Assembly: GCF_020544405.1 (NCBI RefSeq)
Contig: NZ_CP065410.1
Coordinates: forward strand, 4,712,001 to 4,776,000
Length of the DNA stretch: 64,000 bases
Reading direction: 5' to 3'
DNA from: Pseudomonas sp. IAC-BECa141
GTDB taxonomy: Bacteria; Pseudomonadota; Gammaproteobacteria; Pseudomonadales; Pseudomonadaceae
The notes beneath the pieces were generated by a model. It was not told the origin of the DNA and did not search any database. It saw only the letters and a list, made by a program, of their open reading frames with translations. Made by a program: the position numbers and the translations under genes. Position 1 is the stretch's first letter, and each line of letters starts with the position of its first letter. Below, one piece after another: positions 37,056-47,233 of the stretch.

Positions 37056-37985
37056 ATGCGTATCGTCGTAGCTCTGGGCGGTAACGCCCTGCTCCGCCGT
37101 GGTGAGCCGATGACCGCTGACAACCAGCGCGCCAACATCCGCATCGCCACCGAGCAAATCGCCAAGATTCACTCCGGCAATCAACTGGTCATCGCCCACG
37201 GCAATGGCCCGCAAGTCGGCCTGCTGTCGCTGCAGGGCCTCTCCTATAAACCCGATGAAGCCTACCCTCTGGACGTGCTCGGTGCCGAAACCGAAGGCAT
37301 GATCGGTTACATCATCGAACAGGAACTGGGCAACCTGCTGGACTTCGAAGTGCCGTTCGCCACCCTGCTCACCCAAGTCGAAGTCGACCCCAAAGACCCG
37401 GCTTTCAAAGACCCGACCAAATTCATCGGCCCGGTCTATGCCAAAGAAGAAGCCGAGCGCCTGGCCAAAGAGAAAGGCTGGGTGGTCAAGGCCGACGGTG
37501 ACAAATACCGTCGCGTGGTGGCCAGCCCGAAACCCAAGCGCATCTTCGAAATTCGCCCGATCAAATGGCTGCTGGACAAGGGCAGCATCGTGATCTGCGC
37601 CGGCGGTGGCGGCATTCCGACCATGTATGGCGCTCATGGCAAGCTGCAAGGCATCGAAGCGGTGATCGACAAGGACCTGTGCTCGGCGCTGCTGGCCGAA
37701 CAATTGGAGGCGGACTTGCTGGTGATCGCCACCGACGTCAACGCGGCGTACGTCGACTTCAAGAAACCGACCGAGAAAGCCATCGCCCAGGCCCATCCGG
37801 ACGAACTCGACCGCCTGGGTTTCGCCGCCGGTTCCATGGGGCCGAAGGTGCAGGCAGCTTGCGAATTTGCGCGCCATACTGGCAAGGTCGCGGTGATCGG
37901 TTCGCTCTCGGACATCGAAGCCATCGTCCAGGGCACCGCCGGTACGCGGGTCAGCACGGCAGCGCCGGGCATCACCTATCGATAA
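37056..37985 (+). CDS. arcC: Carbamate kinase
   Basis: A 309-residue amino-acid-kinase-fold enzyme making ATP from carbamoyl phosphate and ADP, the energy-yielding last step of the deiminase pathway. [14 protein letters not shown] (3-16), [14 protein letters not shown] and [13 protein letters not shown] are the phosphate and nucleotide loops; [12 protein letters not shown] follows. The ATG at 37056 has AAGGA 8 bases upstream; the longer frame runs into the palindromic repeat. Its expression relative to arcDAB may be lowered by that repeat. Confidence 0.96.
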   Translation: MRIVVALGGNALLRRGEPMTADNQRANIRIATEQIAKIHSGNQLVIAHGNGPQVGLLSLQGLSYKPDEAYPLDVLGAETEGMIGYIIEQELGNLLDFEVPFATLLTQVEVDPKDPAFKDPTKFIGPVYAKEEAERLAKEKGWVVKADGDKYRRVVASPKPKRIFEIRPIKWLLDKGSIVICAGGGGIPTMYGAHGKLQGIEAVIDKDLCSALLAEQLEADLLVIATDVNAAYVDFKKPTEKAIAQAHPDELDRLGFAAGSMGPKVQAACEFARHTGKVAVIGSLSDIEAIVQGTAGTRVSTAAPGITYR

Positions 37986-37998
37986 AAAGAAACTCCGG

Positions 37999-38025
37999 GG
38001 GCAGACCTCAGGTCTGCCCTTCTCC
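37999..38025 (+). terminator. Hairpin after arcC
   Basis: GGGCAGACC-TCA-GGTCTGCCC, a perfect 9-bp stem followed by TTCT. The weak T tract means it may only partly stop transcription before the DUF5064 gene. Confidence 0.6.
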
Positions 38026-38047
38026 CATGCCTTGAAAGGAGAAAACC

Positions 38048-38410
38048 ATGGCCCAGTTCGAACCCGGTCATTTGCATATTGAGCGGCATGCGTTGACTGA
38101 CGATGACGTCAATTACAACGTGCACCTCGACTATGAAGTGTTCACCGACCCTCAGAAAGGCAAAGGGATACAGTTCACCCTTCACGGCAGCATGCAGGGC
38201 AAAGAGGTCAACGAACCGTTCTTTCTGCCCAAGGAGGAAGCCTACAACTTCGCCCGCAACGTGACGCAGATTGCTGAAAAGTACGGCATCCCCAAGAGCC
38301 ACAGCCAGCTCGGCTCGGTGCACAAGCATTACGACCTGATGTTTGAAGACATCCGCAAGCAGTTGAACATGCAATCCGGGGATCCGGTCAATCTCGAGCA
38401 TTTCGAGTGA
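38048..38410 (+). CDS. DUF5064 family protein
   Basis: A 120-residue soluble protein beginning MAQFEPGHLHIERHALTDDD. It matches the DUF5064 family found in pseudomonads. No known catalytic motif; it is rich in charged residues and has a His-rich N-terminus. AAAGGAGAAAA precedes the ATG closely. It lies 62 bp after arcC in the same direction, past a moderate hairpin, so it may be a read-through member of the arc operon. Function unknown. Confidence 0.8.
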   Translation: MAQFEPGHLHIERHALTDDDVNYNVHLDYEVFTDPQKGKGIQFTLHGSMQGKEVNEPFFLPKEEAYNFARNVTQIAEKYGIPKSHSQLGSVHKHYDLMFEDIRKQLNMQSGDPVNLEHFE

Positions 38411-38432
38411 CTCGAACTCACCCCATACCCCC

Positions 38433-38521
38433 TGTGGGAGCGAGCTTGCTCGCGAAAGCGCTCTGTCAGTCCATATCTTCATTGCTGATACACCGCATTC
38501 GCGAGCAAGCTCGCTCCCACA
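38433..38521. repeat. REPIN between DUF5064 gene and gcsR
   Basis: TGTGGGAGCGAGCTTGCTCG at the left and CGAGCAAGCTCGCTCCCACA at the right are exact complements around about 50 bp. A near-perfect long hairpin. Confidence 0.9.
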
Positions 38522-38619
38522 AGGGTATGTAGCCAGCGGAAGAACGCGCCCGGTTTCACCATTTCCCCGCCCCAAGGCATACTTGCCACCCTCCGTACTC
38601 CAGAACCCAGAACCACCCC

Positions 38620-40128
38620 ATGCGTATCCACGTCAGCTTCATCGACCGCGTCGGCATCACCCAGGAAGTCCTGGCGATCCTCGGCGGACGCAATCTCAAT
38701 CTGGATGCGGTGGAGATGATCCCGCCCAACGTCTACATCGACGCCCCGACCTTGAGCCCGCAAGTGCTCGAAGAACTGAAAGATGCGCTGTTTCGCGTGC
38801 GTGGCGTAGAAGCAGTGACCGTGGTCGACATTCTCCCCGGCCAGCGCCGGCACTTGCAGCTCGACGCCTTGCTCGCGGCAATGACCGACCCGGTACTGGC
38901 ACTGGACAGCGCCGGCAAGGTGCTGCTGGCCAACCCGGCGCTGATCGCCTTGTACGGCCGGGAGCCGGCAGGCGAAAGCGTTTCGGAACTGTTCAATGAT
39001 CCGGTCCTTTTGGAAACGTTGCTGGAGCAGGGGTTCCGCCTGCCGCTGCGGGAAATCACCGTCAACGGCCAGACCCTGTTGCTGGACGCCACGCCGATCA
39101 CCGACGCCGGCGCCCTGCTCACCCTGTATCAGCCGAACCGCATCGGCGAACAACTCTCGGCGCTGCACCACGACCATGCCGAAGGTTTCGATGCGCTGCT
39201 CGGCGAATCCCCGCCGATCCGTACCCTCAAGGCCCGCGCGCAACGCGTCGCGGCCCTCGATGCACCGCTGCTGATCCAGGGCGAAACCGGTACCGGCAAG
39301 GAACTGGTGGCCCGCGCCTGTCACGCCATCAGCGCCCGACACAGCGCGCCGTTTCTGGCGCTGAACTGCGCGGCCCTGCCGGAGAACCTCGCCGAGAGCG
39401 AACTGTTCGGCTACGCCCCCGGTGCCTTCACTGGTGCACAACGCGGCGGTAAACCGGGGCTGATGGAACTGGCCAACCAGGGCACGGTATTCCTCGATGA
39501 GATCGGCGAGATGTCGCCGTACTTGCAGGCCAAGCTGCTGCGCTTCCTCAATGACGGCAGCTTCCGCCGGGTCGGCGGTGATCGCGAAGTAAAGGTCAAC
39601 GTGCGGATTCTCAGCGCGACCCATCGCGACCTGGAAAAAATGGTCAGCGAAGGCCTGTTCCGCGAAGACCTGTTCTACCGCCTCAACGTGCTCAACGTCG
39701 AAGTGCCGCCGCTGCGCGAACGCGGCCAGGACATTCTCCTGCTGGCGCGCTATTTCATGCAGCAGGCCTGCGCGCAGATCCAGCGCCCGGTCTGCCGCCT
39801 CGCCCCGGGCACTTACCCGGCGCTGCTCGGCAATCGCTGGCCGGGCAACGTGCGGCAATTGCAGAACGTGATCTTCCGCGCCGCCGCGATCTGCGAAAGC
39901 AGTCTGGTGGACATCGGCGACCTCGACATCGCCGGCACCTCCGTGGCGCGTCAGACCGACAGCGACGTCGACAGCCTGGAAGAAGCCGTGGAAGCTTTCG
40001 AGAAATCCTTGCTGGAAAAGCTCTACGTCAGCTACCCCTCGACCCGCCAACTGGCCAGCCGCCTGCAGACCTCGCACACCGCGATCGCCCACCGATTGCG
40101 CAAATACGGCATTCCCAACAAACCCTGA
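38620..40128 (+). CDS. gcsR: GcsR, TyrR-like sigma-54 enhancer-binding activator of glycine cleavage
   Basis: A 502-residue regulator: N-terminal ACT domain (MRIHVSFIDRVGITQEVLAI), a PAS domain (about 80-160), an AAA+ domain with Walker A GETGTGKE (221-228) and GAFTGA (268-273), which contacts sigma-54, and a C-terminal TyrR-type helix-turn-helix (TRQLASRLQTSHTAIAHRL). The intact GAFTGA distinguishes it from E. coli TyrR. It lies just upstream of gcvH-gcvP-sdaA-gcvT, as GcsR does in P. aeruginosa, and three dyads in the gap fit its known site. Glycine is the likely effector. Confidence 0.92.
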   Translation: MRIHVSFIDRVGITQEVLAILGGRNLNLDAVEMIPPNVYIDAPTLSPQVLEELKDALFRVRGVEAVTVVDILPGQRRHLQLDALLAAMTDPVLALDSAGKVLLANPALIALYGREPAGESVSELFNDPVLLETLLEQGFRLPLREITVNGQTLLLDATPITDAGALLTLYQPNRIGEQLSALHHDHAEGFDALLGESPPIRTLKARAQRVAALDAPLLIQGETGTGKELVARACHAISARHSAPFLALNCAALPENLAESELFGYAPGAFTGAQRGGKPGLMELANQGTVFLDEIGEMSPYLQAKLLRFLNDGSFRRVGGDREVKVNVRILSATHRDLEKMVSEGLFREDLFYRLNVLNVEVPPLRERGQDILLLARYFMQQACAQIQRPVCRLAPGTYPALLGNRWPGNVRQLQNVIFRAAAICESSLVDIGDLDIAGTSVARQTDSDVDSLEEAVEAFEKSLLEKLYVSYPSTRQLASRLQTSHTAIAHRLRKYGIPNKP

Positions 40129-40145
40129 TCTCACCGCAAATCACC

Positions 40146-40234
40146 TGTGGGAGCGAGCTTGCTCACGATGGCGGTGCGACATCCAAAAAGCTGTCGAATG
40201 ACACGCCCTCATCGCGAGCAAGCTCGCTCCCACA
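40146..40234. repeat. REPIN between gcsR and the gcv promoter
   Basis: TGTGGGAGCGAGCTTGCTC at the left pairs with GAGCAAGCTCGCTCCCACA at the right around about 50 bp. It may also end gcsR transcription. Confidence 0.88.
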
Positions 40235-40297
40235 GGGTTTTCCATCCAGCCGGCTCTCCATCCAGTTGAGGGTCCCAGCCCAAAAGCGACCTCCATC

Positions 40298-40315
40298 TGT
40301 ACTGAAAGCGCTACA
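40298..40315. promoter_or_regulatory. GcsR-like site 1
   Basis: TGTACTG-AAAG-CGCTACA, a TGTANNG-N4-CNNTACA dyad. Its start is 19 bp from that of site 2, about two helical turns. Confidence 0.7.
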
Positions 40316-40316
40316 G

Positions 40317-40334
40317 CGGAACGATATCGCTACA
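40317..40334. promoter_or_regulatory. GcsR-like site 2
   Basis: CGGAACG-ATAT-CGCTACA; the reverse strand reads TGTAGCG-ATAT-CGTTCCG, one base from the TGTAACG-N4-CGTTCCG site I recall for P. aeruginosa GcsR. Confidence 0.75.
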
Positions 40335-40397
40335 CCCTTCTCCGATCACCGCCGTGCAAGGCTTTGATCCGCTTCAGCTTTTTTCTTCGCCCCGAGC

Positions 40398-40415
40398 TGT
40401 AGCGATTTCGCTACA
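40398..40415. promoter_or_regulatory. GcsR-like site 3
   Basis: TGTAGCG-ATTT-CGCTACA, a perfect 7-bp dyad, 83 bp before the -24 element. Confidence 0.75.
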
Positions 40416-40444
40416 AGCCCCACCCTCAAAGCCTATCGGAAAAA

Positions 40445-40457
40445 TATCAACTCATTG
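40445..40457 (+). promoter_or_regulatory. IHF-binding site
   Basis: TATCAA-CTCA-TTG matches the IHF consensus WATCAANNNNTTR at every fixed position. It lies between the enhancer sites and the sigma-54 promoter, where IHF bending would bring GcsR to the polymerase. Confidence 0.7.
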
Positions 40458-40479
40458 ATTTATAACGATATTTTTACGT

Positions 40480-40495
40480 TGGCCGCGTTCTTGCT
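40480..40495 (+). promoter_or_regulatory. Sigma-54 (-24/-12) promoter of gcvHP-sdaA-gcvT
   Basis: TTGGCCGCGTTCTTGCT: GG at 40481-40482 and GC at 40493-40494 are separated by exactly 10 bp, with the TTGC of the -12 box intact. A start near 40505 would give a leader of about 74 bases. Confidence 0.85.
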
Positions 40496-40578
40496 AAGTA
40501 ACCGCTCATAAAATCAGGGCATTGCCGCCCGAGTATTCCACCGCGTCCACCAGACGAGTCTGGCCCCTAGGAGATTCC

Positions 40579-40962
40579 ATGAGCGAGTTGCGTTTTACTG
40601 AAGATCACGAATGGCTGCGCGCCGAAGCCGATGGCTCTGTCACCGTTGGCATCACCGCTTTCGCGCAGAACGCCTTGGGCGACGTGGTGTTCGTGCAACT
40701 GCCTGAATTGCAGGCGTACGAGAAAGGCGCCGAAGCCGCCACCGTGGAATCGGTAAAAGCCGCCAGCGGCGTTTACATGCCACTGGACGGCGAAGTCCTG
40801 GCCACCAATCCGGCCCTGGAAGACAGCCCTGAACTGGTCAACGAAGATCCGCTGGGCGAAGGCTGGTTCTTCCGTTTCAAGCCGGCCGACGCATCGGCCG
40901 TCGCCAAGCTGCTGGATCAGGACGCCTACGACCGCCTGATCAAAGCCCAAGCCGAAGCCTGA
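40579..40962 (+). CDS. gcvH: Glycine cleavage system H protein
   Basis: A 127-residue lipoyl carrier. Lys60 in [14 protein letters not shown] is the lipoylation site; [10 protein letters not shown] and [11 protein letters not shown] are standard. It shuttles the aminomethyl group between the P, T and L proteins. The ATG at 40579 has CTAGGAG upstream; the upstream open frame holds the promoter leader. First gene of the operon; corresponds to the gcvH2 locus type of P. aeruginosa. gcvP follows after 10 bp. Confidence 0.96.
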   Translation: MSELRFTEDHEWLRAEADGSVTVGITAFAQNALGDVVFVQLPELQAYEKGAEAATVESVKAASGVYMPLDGEVLATNPALEDSPELVNEDPLGEGWFFRFKPADASAVAKLLDQDAYDRLIKAQAEA

Positions 40963-40972
40963 GGAACCTGAC

Positions 40973-43825
40973 ATGACCCAAGTTAATCTCGGCACCGCCA
41001 ACGAATTCATCACCCGTCACATCGGCCCGCGCGCCGGTGACGAGCAAGCCATGCTCAACAGCCTCGGCTTCGACTCGCTCGAAGCCCTGAGCGCCAGCGT
41101 CATCCCGGAAAGCATCAAGGGCACCAGCGTGCTCGGCCTCGACGACGGTCTGAGCGAAGCCGACGCCCTGGCAATGATCAAAGGCATCGCCGGCAAGAAC
41201 CAGTTGTTCAAGACCTACATCGGTCAGGGCTACTACAACTGCCACACGCCGTCGCCGATCCTGCGCAACCTGCTGGAAAACCCGGCCTGGTACACCGCTT
41301 ACACCCCGTATCAGCCAGAAATTTCCCAGGGCCGTCTCGAAGCGCTGCTGAACTTCCAGACCCTGATCAGCGACCTGACCGGTCTGCCGATCGCCAACGC
41401 TTCCCTGCTCGACGAAGCCACCGCTGCTGCCGAAGCCATGACCTTCTGCAAACGCCTGAGCAAGAACAAGGGCAGCCACCAGTTCTTCGCCTCGATCCAC
41501 AGCCACCCGCAAACCCTCGACGTGCTGCGCACCCGTGCCGAGCCGCTGGGCATCGACGTGGTCGTGGGCGATGAGCGTGAACTGACCGACGTGACGCCTT
41601 TCTTCGGCGCGCTGCTGCAATACCCGGCCAGCAACGGTGATGTGTTCGACTACCGCGAACTGACCGAGCGCTTCCACGCCGCCAACGCTCTGGTGGCCGT
41701 GGCTGCCGACCTGCTGGCCCTGACCCTGCTGACTCCACCGGGCGAATTCGGCGCGGACGTGGCCATCGGCAGCGCCCAACGCTTCGGCGTACCGCTGGGC
41801 TTCGGCGGCCCGCACGCTGCTTACTTCTCCACCAAGGATGCGTTCAAGCGCGACATGCCGGGCCGTCTGGTCGGTGTCTCGGTTGACCGCTTCGGCAAGC
41901 CGGCCCTGCGTCTGGCGATGCAGACCCGCGAGCAACATATCCGCCGCGAGAAGGCCACGTCGAACATCTGCACCGCACAAGTGCTGCTGGCCAACATCGC
42001 CAGCATGTACGCCGTGTACCACGGCCCGAAAGGCTTGACCCAGATCGCCAACCGCGTGCATCACCTGACCGCGATCCTGGCCAAGGGCCTGAGCGCCCTG
42101 GGCGTGACCGTCGAGCAAGTCAGCTTCTTCGACACACTGACCCTGGCCACCGGCGCGCAAACTGCTGCGTTGCACGACAAGGCTCGCGCTCAACAGATCA
42201 ACCTGCGCGTGATCGATGCCCAGCGTCTTGGCCTGTCGGTCGACGAAACCACCACCCAGGCTGATATCGAAACCCTGTGGGGCCTGTTCGCCGACGGCAA
42301 GACCCTGCCGGACTTCGCTGCTCTGGCCGCTGCCGCGCAATGCACCATTCCTGCCGCGCTGGTTCGCCAGTCACCGATCCTCAGCCACCCTGTGTTCAAC
42401 CGTTATCACTCGGAAACCGAGCTGATGCGCTACCTGCGCAAGCTGGCGGACAAGGACCTGGCCCTCGATCGCACCATGATCCCGCTGGGCTCGTGCACCA
42501 TGAAACTCAACGCCGCCAGCGAAATGATTCCGGTGACCTGGGCCGAGTTCGGCGCCCTGCACCCGTTCGCCCCGGCCGAGCAAAGCGCCGGTTACCAGCA
42601 ACTGACCGACGAACTGGAAGCGATGCTCTGCGCCGCCACCGGTTACGACTCGATCTCCCTGCAACCGAACGCCGGTTCCCAGGGTGAGTACGCAGGTCTG
42701 CTGGCAATCCGCGCCTACCACCAGAGCCGTGGCGAAGACCGTCGCGACATCTGCCTGATCCCGTCGTCCGCTCACGGCACCAACCCGGCGACCGCCAACA
42801 TGGCCGGCATGCGCGTGGTCGTGACCGCCTGCGACGCCCGTGGCAACGTGGACATCGAAGACCTGCGCGCCAAGGCCATCGAGCACCGCGAACACCTCGC
42901 CGCGCTGATGATCACTTACCCGTCGACTCACGGCGTATTCGAAGAAGGCATCCGCGAAATCTGCGGCATCATTCATGACAACGGCGGCCAGGTGTACATC
43001 GACGGCGCCAACATGAACGCGATGGTCGGCCTCTGCGCACCGGGCAAGTTCGGCGGCGATGTCTCGCACCTGAACCTGCACAAAACCTTCTGCATCCCGC
43101 ACGGCGGTGGCGGTCCGGGCGTCGGCCCGATCGGCGTGAAATCGCACCTGACTCCGTTCCTGCCGGGCCACGGTCACATGGAACGCAAGGAAGGCGCGGT
43201 CTGCGCAGCACCGTTCGGCAGCGCGAGCATTCTGCCGATCACCTGGATGTACATTCGCATGATGGGTGGCGCAGGTCTCAAGCGCGCTTCGCAACTGGCG
43301 ATCCTCAATGCCAACTACATTTCCCGTCGCCTGGAAGAGCACTACCCGGTGCTGTACACCGGCAGCAACGGTCTGGTGGCGCACGAGTGCATCCTGGATC
43401 TGCGTCCATTGAAAGACAGCAGCGGCATCAGCGTCGATGACGTCGCCAAGCGCCTGATCGACTTCGGCTTCCACGCCCCGACCATGTCGTTCCCGGTGGC
43501 CGGCACGCTGATGATCGAGCCGACCGAAAGTGAATCCAAGGAAGAACTGGACCGCTTCTGCGACGCCATGATCCGCATCCGCGAAGAAATCCGCGCAGTG
43601 GAAAACGGCACCCTGGACAAGGACGACAACCCGCTGAAGAACGCGCCGCACACCGCTGCAGAGCTGGTTGGCGAGTGGACTCACCCGTACAGCCGCGAAC
43701 AAGCGGTGTACCCGGTGGCGTCGTTGATCGAAGGCAAGTACTGGCCGCCGGTCGGTCGCGTCGACAACGTGTTCGGCGACCGAAACCTGGTCTGCGCCTG
43801 CCCGTCGATCGAAAGCTACGCTTGA
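40973..43825 (+). CDS. gcvP: Glycine dehydrogenase (decarboxylating), P protein
   Basis: A 950-residue single-chain PLP enzyme that decarboxylates glycine and passes the aminomethyl group to GcvH. N-terminal half [14 protein letters not shown] and [17 protein letters not shown]-terminal half with PLP-binding Lys704 in [17 protein letters not shown]. Full length for the fused P protein of proteobacteria. GAGGAA precedes the ATG. Confidence 0.97.
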   Translation: MTQVNLGTANEFITRHIGPRAGDEQAMLNSLGFDSLEALSASVIPESIKGTSVLGLDDGLSEADALAMIKGIAGKNQLFKTYIGQGYYNCHTPSPILRNLLENPAWYTAYTPYQPEISQGRLEALLNFQTLISDLTGLPIANASLLDEATAAAEAMTFCKRLSKNKGSHQFFASIHSHPQTLDVLRTRAEPLGIDVVVGDERELTDVTPFFGALLQYPASNGDVFDYRELTERFHAANALVAVAADLLALTLLTPPGEFGADVAIGSAQRFGVPLGFGGPHAAYFSTKDAFKRDMPGRLVGVSVDRFGKPALRLAMQTREQHIRREKATSNICTAQVLLANIASMYAVYHGPKGLTQIANRVHHLTAILAKGLSALGVTVEQVSFFDTLTLATGAQTAALHDKARAQQINLRVIDAQRLGLSVDETTTQADIETLWGLFADGKTLPDFAALAAAAQCTIPAALVRQSPILSHPVFNRYHSETELMRYLRKLADKDLALDRTMIPLGSCTMKLNAASEMIPVTWAEFGALHPFAPAEQSAGYQQLTDELEAMLCAATGYDSISLQPNAGSQGEYAGLLAIRAYHQSRGEDRRDICLIPSSAHGTNPATANMAGMRVVVTACDARGNVDIEDLRAKAIEHREHLAALMITYPSTHGVFEEGIREICGIIHDNGGQVYIDGANMNAMVGLCAPGKFGGDVSHLNLHKTFCIPHGGGGPGVGPIGVKSHLTPFLPGHGHMERKEGAVCAAPFGSASILPITWMYIRMMGGAGLKRASQLAILNANYISRRLEEHYPVLYTGSNGLVAHECILDLRPLKDSSGISVDDVAKRLIDFGFHAPTMSFPVAGTLMIEPTESESKEELDRFCDAMIRIREEIRAVENGTLDKDDNPLKNAPHTAAELVGEWTHPYSREQAVYPVASLIEGKYWPPVGRVDNVFGDRNLVCACPSIESYA

Positions 43826-43900
43826 CCTGTGAGGGGGCGGGTTCGCCCGCCCCTTTCATGCGTGCCTGATGTGCCTATAACAAGAAACCGGAGAACAACC

Positions 43901-45277
<1,377 letters not shown>

Positions 45278-45283
45278 CAGACG

Positions 45284-45370
45284 CCCTCTCCCGATGGGAA
45301 AGGGATGAATAAATTTCCTCTCCCGACGGGAGAGGGTCGTAATGAGCTCCCTCTCCCTCCGGGATAGGGT
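45284..45370. repeat. Three CCCTCTCCC-type hairpins between sdaA and gcvT
   Basis: CCCTCTCCC-GAT-GGGAAAGGG, CCTCTCCC-GAC-GGGAGAGG and CCCTCTCCCTCCGGGATAGGG follow one another. Each can fold on itself and arms can also pair between copies. No T tracts. They fill the 116-bp gap inside the operon. Confidence 0.8.
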
Positions 45371-45393
45371 TGGTGTGAATCAAGGAGTCACGC

Positions 45394-46518
45394 ATGTCCA
45401 CCGAACAACTGTCGAAAACCCCGCTGCACGCTCTGCACATCGAACTCGGCGCCCGCATGGTGCCGTTTGCCGGCTACGACATGCCGGTGCAATACCCGCT
45501 GGGCGTGATGAAAGAACACCAGCACACCCGTGAGCAGGCCGGGCTGTTCGATGTCTCGCACATGGGCCAGATCCGCCTGACCGGCGCCAATGCCGCCAAA
45601 GCTCTGGAAACCCTGGTACCGGTGGACATCATCGACCTGCCAGTGGGCATGCAGCGCTACGCGATGTTCACCAACGAAACCGGCGGCATCCTCGATGACC
45701 TGATGGTTGCCAATCTGGGCAATGACGAACTGTTCCTGGTGGTCAACGCCGCGTGCAAGGATCAGGACCTGGCCCATCTGCAAAAACACATCGGCGATCA
45801 ATGCACCATTACCGAGCTCTTCGAAGCACGCGCCCTGCTCGCCCTGCAAGGCCCGGCCGCCGTGACCGTACTGGCACGCCTGGCGCCGCAAGTGGCGAAA
45901 ATGACTTTCATGCAATTCGCCCGCGTGACTCTGCTGGGTGTGGATTGCTTTGTCAGCCGTTCGGGCTACACCGGTGAAGACGGTTTCGAAATCTCGGTTC
46001 CGGCAGCCGACGCGGAAAAACTCGCCCGCGCCCTGCTGGCCGAACCGGAAGTCGCCGCCATCGGCCTCGGCGCCCGTGACTCGCTGCGCCTGGAAGCCGG
46101 TCTGTGCCTGTACGGCCACGACATGAACACCGAGACCACCCCGATAGAAGCCAGCCTGCTGTGGGCAATCTCCAAGCCTCGGCGTGCCGACGGTGCGCGC
46201 GCCGGTGGTTTCCCCGGCGCGGAGCAAGTCTTCGCTCAACAGCACAATGGTGTTCAGCGCAAACGTGTCGGCCTGCTGCCGCAAGAGCGTACGCCGGTCC
46301 GTGAAGGTGCAGAGATCGTCAACGAAGCGGGCGAGATCGTCGGCAGCGTGTGCAGCGGCGGCTTCGGCCCGACCTTGGGCGGCCCGTTGGCCATGGGTTA
46401 CCTGGACAGCGCCTACGTTGCACTCGATACGCCAGTTTGGGCAATTGTTCGTGGGAAAAAGGTGCCATTGCTTGTAAGCAAAATGCCATTTGTTCCACAA
46501 CGCTACTATCGCTGTTGA
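45394..46518 (+). CDS. gcvT: Aminomethyltransferase, glycine cleavage T protein
   Basis: A 374-residue folate-dependent enzyme releasing ammonia and making 5,10-methylene-tetrahydrofolate from the GcvH-bound intermediate. PFAGYDMPVQYPLGVMKEH and LFDVSHMGQIRLTG are N-terminal folate-site motifs; SRSGYTGEDGFEI and GLGARDSLRLEAGLCLYG follow. Ends with GKKVPLLVSKMPFVP. AAGGAG lies upstream of the ATG. Last gene of the operon; the L protein is encoded elsewhere. Confidence 0.96.
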   Translation: MSTEQLSKTPLHALHIELGARMVPFAGYDMPVQYPLGVMKEHQHTREQAGLFDVSHMGQIRLTGANAAKALETLVPVDIIDLPVGMQRYAMFTNETGGILDDLMVANLGNDELFLVVNAACKDQDLAHLQKHIGDQCTITELFEARALLALQGPAAVTVLARLAPQVAKMTFMQFARVTLLGVDCFVSRSGYTGEDGFEISVPAADAEKLARALLAEPEVAAIGLGARDSLRLEAGLCLYGHDMNTETTPIEASLLWAISKPRRADGARAGGFPGAEQVFAQQHNGVQRKRVGLLPQERTPVREGAEIVNEAGEIVGSVCSGGFGPTLGGPLAMGYLDSAYVALDTPVWAIVRGKKVPLLVSKMPFVPQRYYRC

Positions 46519-46536
46519 TTGACTGTTTCTATAAGT

Positions 46537-46579
46537 AACGCGATTGCGTTATGCGTGCACTAATGTGTAACGCAATCGC
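46537..46579. repeat. Inverted repeats with TAACGC/GCGTTA half-sites after gcvT
   Basis: GCGATTGCGTTA (46540-46551) is perfectly complementary to TAACGCAATCGC (46568-46579). The left part is itself a dyad, TAACGC-GATT-GCGTTA (46536-46551). No T tract follows, so a protein-binding site is as likely as a terminator. Confidence 0.7.
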
Positions 46580-46923
46580 CATAAAACAGTGCACTCAGTT
46601 TACTTTCGTTTCGAATATGAACTTGGTTTATAACGTTCGAAAACAATTGAACGAGCTAATCGTATAAGCCGGTCTAGTGGACCTACCAAAGTGCCGGCAA
46701 GCGCAGGAAACCCGGGGCCTTAACGGGGCTTGTTTTTCCTCCCGTAGTTGGCGTAGAGTTTGTCCACTGTGTTTGCATGGGTCAGCTTGGAATCGTGACC
46801 TGGGCAGTAGCCTACAAGTTAGCTACATCCCGTTCGACGTCTTCTTACTCTCCTGCAACCAGCCCCAGTACTCTTTCATGAGGAAGAGACTGTCATCAAT
46901 TTTTGCGTCAAAGGAAATAAGAA
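46580..46923 (+). promoter_or_regulatory. Promoter and long leader of the cold-shock gene
   Basis: 344 bases without a credible gene. A TATAAG -10-like box is at 46663-46668, suggesting a start near 46676 and a leader of about 250 bases. Long structured leaders are usual for cspA-type genes, where they control stability and translation in the cold. A 94-codon open frame here has no family features and runs into the cold-shock gene in another frame. Confidence 0.5.
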
Positions 46924-47136
46924 ATGTCCCAACGTCAGAGCGGTACCGTCAAGTGGTTTAACGACGAGAAAGGTTTTGGTTTTATCACTCCAGAAAGCGG
47001 TCCGGATCTGTTCGTGCATTTCCGTGCCATTCAGGGCAACGGCTTCAAGAGCCTGAAAGAAGGCCAGAAAGTGACCTTCGTTGCAGTGCAAGGCCAGAAA
47101 GGCATGCAGGCTGACGAAGTTATCGCAGAAGCCTGA
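46924..47136 (+). CDS. CspA-family cold-shock protein
   Basis: A 70-residue single cold-shock domain. [18 protein letters not shown] holds RNP1 (KGFGFI) and DLFVHFRAI holds RNP2, with aromatic residues for single-stranded nucleic acid binding. It acts as a cytoplasmic RNA chaperone or transcription antiterminator. AAGGAA sits 8 bases before the ATG. A strong terminator follows. Several paralogues exist in pseudomonads (CapB, CspA, CspD); I do not assign one. Confidence 0.93.
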   Translation: MSQRQSGTVKWFNDEKGFGFITPESGPDLFVHFRAIQGNGFKSLKEGQKVTFVAVQGQKGMQADEVIAEA

Positions 47137-47148
47137 TTTTCTGTTACG

Positions 47149-47183
47149 AAAAAGCCCCTGATATTGATATCAGGGGCTTTTTT
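47149..47183. terminator. Terminator after the cold-shock gene
   Basis: AGCCCCTGATA (47053+100 offset, 47153-47163) and TATCAGGGGCT (47168-47178) around TTGA, followed by TTTTT. A runs on the left allow function in both directions. Confidence 0.93.
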
Positions 47184-47233
47184 GTGGGCGCAAATCCGTA
47201 AAATGGCGCTTCACTTTCCGTCCAGAGGCTGCC

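Noticed and set aside
40235..40578. Possible glycine riboswitch before gcvH
   Set aside because: No paired aptamer cores visible; the region is fully explained by GcsR dyads, IHF site and sigma-54 promoter, leaving a leader of only about 74 bases.
46677..46961. 94-codon frame in the cold-shock leader
   Set aside because: No ribosome site or family features, and it overlaps the cold-shock gene in a different frame; better explained as leader RNA.
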